Positions 57,891-64,000 of a stretch of 64,000 nt of DNA are shown piece by piece. The notes under the pieces are model-generated. The model saw only the letters and a program-made list of their open reading frames with translations, made no database searches and was not told the DNA's origin. Position 1 is the first letter of the stretch; each line of letters begins with the position of its first letter. The stretch comes from Costus lasius. Its lineage: Eukaryota > Streptophyta > Magnoliopsida > Zingiberales > Costaceae. The stretch spans positions 89,006,665 to 89,070,664 of the forward strand of contig CM050453.2 in assembly GCA_027563935.2 (NCBI GenBank). Direction: 5' to 3'. The translations under genes were made by a program, and so were the position numbers.

Positions 57891-59663
57891 TCAAAACGAC
57901 CATAAAGAGGGTGGATTCTGATAGAGAAGCTCAGCCTAATTCAAGATGATCATAACTGAAAGTTTTTAGACTCATTGATGCCTTCGTTGGAAATCACGAC
58001 CGGGCCGCAATCAGAATCATGCCCGTAACTCGTCTCCGCATTTAAGCTGCAAGCGATAATCACGACCGGGTCACGACCAAATTCTCGCCCGAGATCGCGG
58101 ATCCGTCTGTTACGAAATCGTGATTTTAGCCCAGATTTCTTCAATCTAACCTGAGGGAAGACTAAAGGGCACTTAGGACTTTCCTCCACCATTGACAAAG
58201 GAGGCATGGAGCAGCTTTCGGCGGTGGTTTTGGTCACGAAATCATGATTTCGTGAGAAAGTTGGCTGCGGTGTTGCAGGGCATGGAGGTTGGCGGCAAAG
58301 TCTTCTCTTGCTGGAAAATGGCAGCCGCTGTGGCAGCTTTGGCAGGGTATGGGAAGGAGAAGAAAGCGTAGGAGAAGGATAAAAGGGTGAAAAGAAGAGA
58401 GGAGAAAGGATCGCTCGGCAGAGGGATCACGCGTAGAGAAGTTGTGCTTGCAAGGAGGAGAAGAGGATCTGCGCACCAATACCTGTTGAAGACACTTATT
58501 GCGTGAGCTCCCTAAGATTAAATCTGTAAGGAAGATCCTGCATTTACATTCGATTTGCTACATCATCTTTTATAATCTTAGCAAAGTGTCTTATGATCTT
58601 GCCTTCCTATTGTAATCGTTGCATAAACCTACTTATGTATGAGATGCTTAATGTTGTAGTTCACACTTTCACCATGAACATGATAGGATAAACACTAAAT
58701 CAGGATGTGGGGTAGCCCTTGATGAATTACTAGTTGTAATAGTTTGACTCTATTAGTCTAAAGTCCTTGCTCGACCCTATGAGCACGCTTTGCCTGCGTT
58801 GCCCAAAAGAATATGCTTGAACCTTTAGTTACCTGAGTGAGGTTTGTTAATCAGTATCTCTAGGAGGAAAGCTCGCTTGTGGATCTGTACTTACTCATGG
58901 GACTATAGGGAGCATTATCCGGAGGGATACGCTTGAGCCTTGAATCACTCGAGTAAGGTTCATTAATCAGTATCTCTAGGATGAAAACTCGCTTGCGGAT
59001 CTGTACTTACTCGTGAGATTATAAGGAGCTTAGACGCAGCGGAGAGACTCTAGTCCGACCGCGCGTCAGACCCATTCGGTTGAGGATTTATTTATTTCGT
59101 TGGTGTGCTATGCCTACACTACCCGAAAGGGGGTGTTTGAGCCTTTAATTACCTCGAGTGAGGTTTGTTAATCAGCATCTCTAGGAGGCATGCCTCGCTT
59201 GCGGATCTATACTCACTTGCGGGGGTTGTAAGGAGCTTAGACGTAGCGGAGAGACTCCCGTCCGACCGCACGTCAGAACCCTACAGATTGTACCAGTAAT
59301 TTAGTCTGTGGAAGCAGACGAGATTATTGGAGGGAGCAACCTGAACAATAGGCGGCTGAATCCCTTGAATTGTTAGGACATCGGTAATAGAGTTAGACTA
59401 TCCAACTGTAAGGAGTCAATGTGGTGAACTCATATCCTGATGCATCTCCTCGTTAAAACTCTCTCGTGCGATTTCCTCTGTTTATATTCCTGCGCATTTA
59501 ATTATTTCGTTATCTTAAACTCCATCAGTTTCGAGGTAGTCTAGCTAGCAAGTTCGAGATATGTTGATATTTGCCCATTAGTCCTTGTGTGATCGATATT
59601 TTATTACTTCGATAGACCCGTGCACTTGCGGGGAGCGCCTACCTATACTAGTTGGTGCTATCA
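57891..59663 (+). repeat. element D 3' LTR, 5'-truncated
   Basis: Corresponds to 44523-46300 of the 5' LTR; the first roughly 140 bp are missing. Modules at 57993-58029 and 58059-58095. Ends GGTGCTATCA, followed by the TACGT target copy. Confidence 0.88.
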
Positions 59664-60461
59664 TACGTACACAGAGTTCTCTCACACACAGTGTTTGGAC
59701 AAGGTAAGAGCGATGATATGGTTCGACAATCTGAACTCTATTTCTTATTGTGTATGCTTCATGAATATCAGTTGGATGTAGCGTATTTCTTAGTTAAATA
59801 ATTTGATAAAGTTGCACGTGCTAAGAAGGGTACTATAGTGTTAGGGGGTTTTATCAATCCTATATCACTTTCTCTGAATGTGGATCCATTTGGAATTGAG
59901 ACTACATGGGGAAATCCTAGGATCGACCTTGAGTTGTGTATTGGAATGAGGATGATCATCCGTGAGGGTGATAATTTCTCCCAAATCCTTGGACCGAACT
60001 TTCCATCTCTGCCTTTACCGAACAAAGAGAGGACTATGGTCAAAAATTAGTAGAAGATTCCCCCTGATGCAGCTATTGATGATACCCCCGTACCACTTGA
60101 TTCAACACCGCCACCACCTTCTTTTGGAGGAGCCACTTTCAGTTTTTATGGGATGGATTCTGATTCTCCTCCACATAGAGCAGGATCTTCATCGCGTGAC
60201 ATAGCCCCGACTTAGAGAGGTTGGTCCAATGCCCAGGATGCCGGTTTTCAAGCATTGTCAGCAGAGGTGTTTCATCGGGGATGCCTTTTGAAGACAATAT
60301 ATGATTCTATCCAGGTTGTGCGAGATGATGTCCAGGACATAAAGGGATTTCTTTGGGACCACTTGTGCTCTGATGAAGAGAAGGATCCAGATTAGTCTAT
60401 GGGAGAGGCTACCCCTGACAAGGAGGATGGCGAGGAGACTGACACTGACGCAGACGACTAG

Positions 60462-61475
60462 TACTTTGTGAGTATCCCTTCTCCTACTTACTCAATCTTT
60501 GCTCTTTGCATCGAGGACGATGCATTCTTTTGTAGGGGAGGATATATTCATATCCATTGTGTCTATTGTCTTTTCTTTATGCTTCTCGGTTTTATGCTTC
60601 TGTGCTTTTGGATTTTGTTTGGTGGTGGATTGGTGGATTGTATAACTTTCATACTTTTGATTTGGTGATGTTATTTGGCACCATGTGTAGGTGCACTGTG
60701 ATGTTAGATTGATGGATTGTATAGATTGTGTTATGATACTCTGTGTTGAATTTGGATGGATGCATTTTTATTTTATGATGATGTGTGGTTTTCTTTATTA
60801 TTGAATGATGTGTACTCTGTTGTTCATATATTAATGCCTGTGAATAGAAATATGCTTTTTTTGATGAATTTATTTCTTAAATATATATCCTCTCATTTTG
60901 ATTTTTCATCAATTGATTTATAAAATTTTGGTAAATACATTGTTTGATGAATGTGATTTGAGAGTGAAGCATTTTTTTTTAAATAAAGTGAGTATATGAG
61001 TATAATGTGTCGAATTTACATTGATTGATATGAGTTCTAATACATTGGCTAGGTGGTCAATGTACTCTAAATTCGTCACAAAAAAAAGCGATATTCAATA
61101 TAGAGAATGTTAAAAGCAAAATTAAAAATAAATTAAATTAAAAATAAATAGAGAAAAAGATTTTGGAGATTCTATTCCTGTAAACAAAAGTATTGTAGAA
61201 TTAAACTGAATATAAGGTGAATTCATGAGAATGAGATTCTATTTATCATACAAGTTACAATTTTTATTTGATTAAGAATGTGAATCTTAATGATTAAATT
61301 CTAAGAACAATCTATTTTTCTAGAATTTTATGTAGGATGAGTTGGAAATCTTTTATGAGTGGTTATGTTTTAGAAATTTATTTTTTATAAGTAAGTTACA
61401 TTTTCCATACTCAACATTGTTCTTTGGTTTTTTTATTTGCTTGGGGACAAGCAAAAGTTTAAGTCTAGGAAGATT
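60462..61475 (+). other. element B 3' untranslated region
   Basis: AT-rich, no gene. It starts with GCATCGAGGACGATGCA, a short inverted repeat common after the last ORF of Athila-type elements. It ends with TAAGTCTAGGAAGATT just before the LTR, the likely polypurine tract. Confidence 0.6.
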
Positions 61476-63022
61476 TGATGTCTCTAATTTATATAGTATT
61501 TTTACTGTACTTTTTATACATAATGTCTCCTATTTTTATCATATTTTTACTTATTTTGACTTAAATCCTTTTGTTTGTTCAGAATTATCACCCCTCTTGG
61601 CTTTTGTTATATTTCAGGAGAAAACGATCAAATTTTGATAGATTTTTAAAAATCTGAGTGCACGAATGGATTCCAGATGTCGAGACAAAGCTGCTCATCA
61701 AATTTCATGTAAAACGGAGCTTTTTTGGAAATTACTATCAACCTGTGATAATTATCACGGCTGTAATCTAAAGGAAAAGCACAGAAACAATTATGGCCCA
61801 CCTATGATAATTATTACGACCATAATTTCTTTGGTACAAAATTTCAGAATTCACAGAAAGAATCACGGCCTGCCCATGATTATTTTTACAGCCGTGATTT
61901 CTTAAAGATTTTCAACAGAAAGAATTACGGCCTGCCCGTGATTATTTTCACGGCCGTAATTCTTCCAGGTTTTTATTCCAAAATACATAGAAGAAATTAC
62001 GGCCCACCTATGAAATATATCACGACCATAATTATATTTGCTAGTTTCAAGTTTGACTCGATTTCTCGCTCGATTTGATTTCTTTTCACGCTGAATTTTG
62101 GGAAAACCTATTCTAAGGATGGGGAACTATATAACAAAGCTTTGGAGTGATTATTAGGACTTTTTGGCTAATTTTGAGGATGAATTCGACGAAGAGGCGA
62201 GTTTTAGGGCGACTGGCGGCATTCGGTGATTCTTGACGTGAAAAGCTCTGATTCTCTAATCAATCCACATCGATCTTCATCAGGAAGCCTCAAATTCCTT
62301 CCTTCTTGTTGATTTCATATTTTATTTGTCAATTATAATCGAAAACATGGATTTTTATACCATGAACATGATGAACATGTTAGCGTAAACATATTATTTA
62401 GGATTAAGGGTGTAATCCTCTATTTTTCATGACTTAATTGTTTATTTCCTTCTTATGAAGTAATTTACTTGTGTTAGATTCAATTGTTGTTGTGCTTATT
62501 TACATATTAGTTACTGGCCATAATTTGCATGTTAGGGACGTCGCAAGAAGTACTAGGAGGTGAATTGCGACGTCGGATTTATAGTTTTTGGACAAGTTGA
62601 TTCGAACACGAGAGTAGTTCAAATCGGCTTGAGGGATTTTATTGATTTATCAAGAACTCAATGTGTCTATCTCGAATTAATAACCATGAGAGTAGGGGAT
62701 TAATTTAGATAGACACTGGATTGTACTGCTGAGAGGAGGCAATTTGTGCATGCGGATAAATCCCCTTCAACACAATAAATCTTTCTTAAGATACTCTTAA
62801 TTAGAAAAGTCAAGAAAAATAGTGTGGTGAATCCGAAATCCTGAATTTTCATCAAATCGATTACAACCTATTTGTGTTTTTATACTCTTGCAAACGAAAT
62901 TTAAACCCTTTTCTGAATCGTCTAGCTAACGAACCTAAGATAGGTTGGTACTTGGCCATTGGTCCATGTGGGATCGATATTTTTATTAGTTCGACATTTC
63001 CATGCACTTGCGGATAACATCA
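61476..63022 (+). repeat. element B 3' LTR
   Basis: 1547 bp. Five 37-bp modules at 61731, 61790, 61862, 61924 and 61995 match one to one with the 5' LTR. The fourth is a near-perfect palindrome. TATATAA at 62128-62134. Confidence 0.9.
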
Positions 63023-64000
63023 GGTGACCATTGATTTTGACTTATCCAAGAACCTTAAATGACTTCTTCTTGCAGGTTCATGCTTCAGCATTGGAGTTAT
63101 GGATGAGTTGGATGGAGAGGAACACTTGAGCTGCAGAAGTAGGGATGCCTTGGAAACATGCCTAATGGACGATGACATAGGTGAAGAGGTAGAAGCTAAG
63201 GCCTATGTGCAGCTCCTCGACTCAACACCGCCTATGTGTAGCTCCTCGACTCAACACCAACAAAGGATGGTAAAGAGATGCAAGAAGAGGAATCACATTA
63301 GAATGATGTCAAGGCAGGTAGTTAGAGCAAGAATGAGTACAAGGCCTCACCAAGTGATCTTCTGTATGAGTTTCTTAGAGAAATTTTACTTATCCCATTA
63401 TTGTTAATGCTAATCTTGATGCGCAGCAAACCCACTCACTTTTAGAAAAAACTTCACCGATATATGAAAGTGATTGGGTATTCATTGGATGACATTAAGG
63501 GTGTCAGCCCTTCTTTTTGCATGCACAGAATATTTCTTGAAGAGGGCAGCAACCCAACTATAGAGTTCCAAAGACGGTTGAACTCTAATATGAAGGAAAT
63601 AGTAAAGAAAGAAATTCTGAAACTCTTGGACGTTGGAGTTATCTACCCCATTTTGGATAGTCAATGGGTAAGCCTGGTACATATTGTACGAAAGAAGGGG
63701 GACAACGAGTTGATCCTGACAAGGACCGTGACTAGGTGGCGCATGTGTATCGACTACCGAAAATTGAATAAGGCCACCCGCAAAGACCATTTTTCTCTTC
63801 CTTTTATCGATCAAATGCTTGAGCGATTGGCCACTAACTCTTATTTTTGCTTTTTGGAAGGCTACTCAGGTTTCCTCCATATTCTGATTTATCCCAACGA
63901 CCAAGAGAAGACCACGTTCACGTGCCCCTTTGGTACTTTCACTTACCGGCGCATACCATTTGGTCTTTGCAATGCACCGGCGACATTCTAGTGGTGCATG
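63023..64000 (+). pseudogene. element A protease C-terminus, linker and RT (cut by window end)
   Basis: IDFDLSKNLK then TGA continues the protease left at 22366. GSCFSIGVMDELDGEEHL and CLMDDDIGEEVEAKAYVQLL form the acidic linker, followed by a frameshifted SPSDLLYEFL region. RT from 63464 is open for 175 codons (KGVSPSFCMHRIFLEEGS, MCIDYRKLNKATRKDHF, FIDQMLERLATNSYFCFLEG, IPFGLCNAPATF). It lacks about nine residues after VRKKG compared with D. A TAG replaces the Lys codon before WCM at 63989. The catalytic FMDD box would lie just outside the window. Confidence 0.85.
63201..63258 (+). repeat. 29-bp tandem duplication in element A linker
   Basis: Unit beginning GCCTATGTG and ending GACTCAACACC, two copies with one difference. 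It shifts the linker frame by two bases, so it is a disabling lesion. Confidence 0.85.

Larger units (their letters stand above)
44382..59663 (+). mobile_element. element D: gag-less Athila-like retrotransposon
   Basis: Flanked by TACAT (44377-44381) and TACGT (59664-59668), a 5-bp duplication with one transition, inside the env-like gene of B. It holds a 5' LTR, a poor tRNA-Asp primer site, protease, RT, RNase H, integrase core and a 5'-truncated 3' LTR. Almost all gag is deleted near 46380, and the end of integrase plus the post-pol region is deleted at 57891. Passengers are a copia solo LTR (46930-48883) and element E (51346-57465). Confidence 0.88.
43834..60461 (+). pseudogene. element B env-like (third) ORF, split by element D
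   Basis: Begins MAPRRKQVVSKGKGKA then TAA. The following part includes PYGIVFRNDAQEARYNHLL, RFFQNQPQTFLPLVLEFF and VKGRLTFRLANAERSLTL, stops, and NPCLRYI at about 44381. It resumes after element D at 59669 (HRVLSHTVFG-like), then QSELYFLLCMLHEYQLDVA and GGFINPISLSLNVDPFG, and a low-complexity acidic tail ending at TAG 60459-60461. This is the putative plant transposon protein found after pol in Athila-type elements. It is often called env-like, though its role is unproven. At least three stops besides the insertion make it non-functional. Confidence 0.75.
22367..63022 (+). mobile_element. element B: Athila-like gypsy retrotransposon spanning 40.6 kb with nested insertions
   Basis: Both LTRs begin TGATGTCTC and end GGATAACATCA. 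Target duplications are GGAGA (22362-22366) and GGTGA (63023-63027), one mismatch apart. In order it holds the 5' LTR, a degenerate tRNA-Asp primer site, a gag fragment, pol, an env-like gene and the 3' LTR. Insertions are element C with its copia passenger (24791-37.8 kb), a copia solo LTR (40618-42602) and element D (44382-59663). Late gag and the protease were lost at the 37.8-kb junction. Confidence 0.85.
19207..64000 (+). mobile_element. element A: Athila-like gypsy retrotransposon, outermost, truncated by window end
   Basis: The 5' LTR starts TGATGTGCATGC at 19207. Gag and protease remnants follow to 22366, where element B (22367-63022) is inserted. The same reading order resumes at 63023 with the protease-RT linker and RT. 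Rejoining across B restores the protease-linker order seen in C and D, which proves A predates B. The 3' half lies outside the window. Confidence 0.85.

Noticed and set aside
43834..60461. Functional envelope gene
   Set aside because: Stops within the first 20 codons and later, plus a 15-kb insertion; the envelope role of this ORF is itself unproven.

Overview
The window is a nuclear plant chromosome segment. The evidence is spliced plant-type genes, PIF/Harbinger and hAT relics, and a large pile of Athila-like Ty3/gypsy and Ty1/copia LTR retrotransposons. The GC-rich first exons of both host genes fit a monocot, but that is a weak inference. No bacterial, organellar, tRNA or rRNA gene was recognised.

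Layout, left part (1-19206). A partial FLX-like coiled-coil gene lies on the minus strand (1575-2273). A hAT MITE follows (2942-3310), then a GC-rich insertion flanked by an 11-bp direct repeat (4702-6159). A complete four-exon FAD-dependent monooxygenase gene is on the minus strand (6748-10065). Next is a decayed two-gene PIF/Harbinger transposon: transposase 10656-12054 and Myb/SANT partner 12396-13441. After that come low-complexity and repeat-derived sequence, an LTR-like promoter fragment, and a tandem duplication with a period of about 814 bp (17077-18745).

Layout, right part (19207-64000). This is a nest of retrotransposons, which I call A to E. Element A (from 19207, running past the window end) is split inside its protease by element B (22367-63022, near-matching 5-bp target duplications). 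B is split in its gag by element C (from 24791) and in its env-like gene by element D (44382-59663). D is split in its integrase by element E (51346-57465, minus orientation, perfect AATAT duplications). A > B > D > E is therefore four levels deep. Three solo LTRs sit inside the nest: 30964-32193 (gypsy, minus), 40618-42602 (copia, minus) and 46930-48883 (copia, plus). A truncated copia element begins at 34927. LTR pairs diverge in the order the nesting predicts (B about 88% identical, D about 93%, E about 95%, by hand counts of short stretches). All the retroelement genes seen are broken.

The most interesting signal is a 37-38 bp partly palindromic module. It occurs at least 35 times, in clusters of two to six, in the LTRs of A, B, C, D, E and a solo LTR, and in the spacer between pol and the env-like gene of B and C. 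In B and E the cluster ends 94-98 bp upstream of a TATA box. A second conserved structure, a short hairpin just after pol, is shared by B, C and E with a compensatory base-pair change.

The two host genes (an FLX-like scaffold and an FAD enzyme) are independent; nothing links them functionally. Within the retroelements the usual gag, protease, reverse transcriptase, RNase H, integrase, env-like order is visible in pieces. D (no gag) and E (no pol) could only have moved with proteins supplied by relatives.
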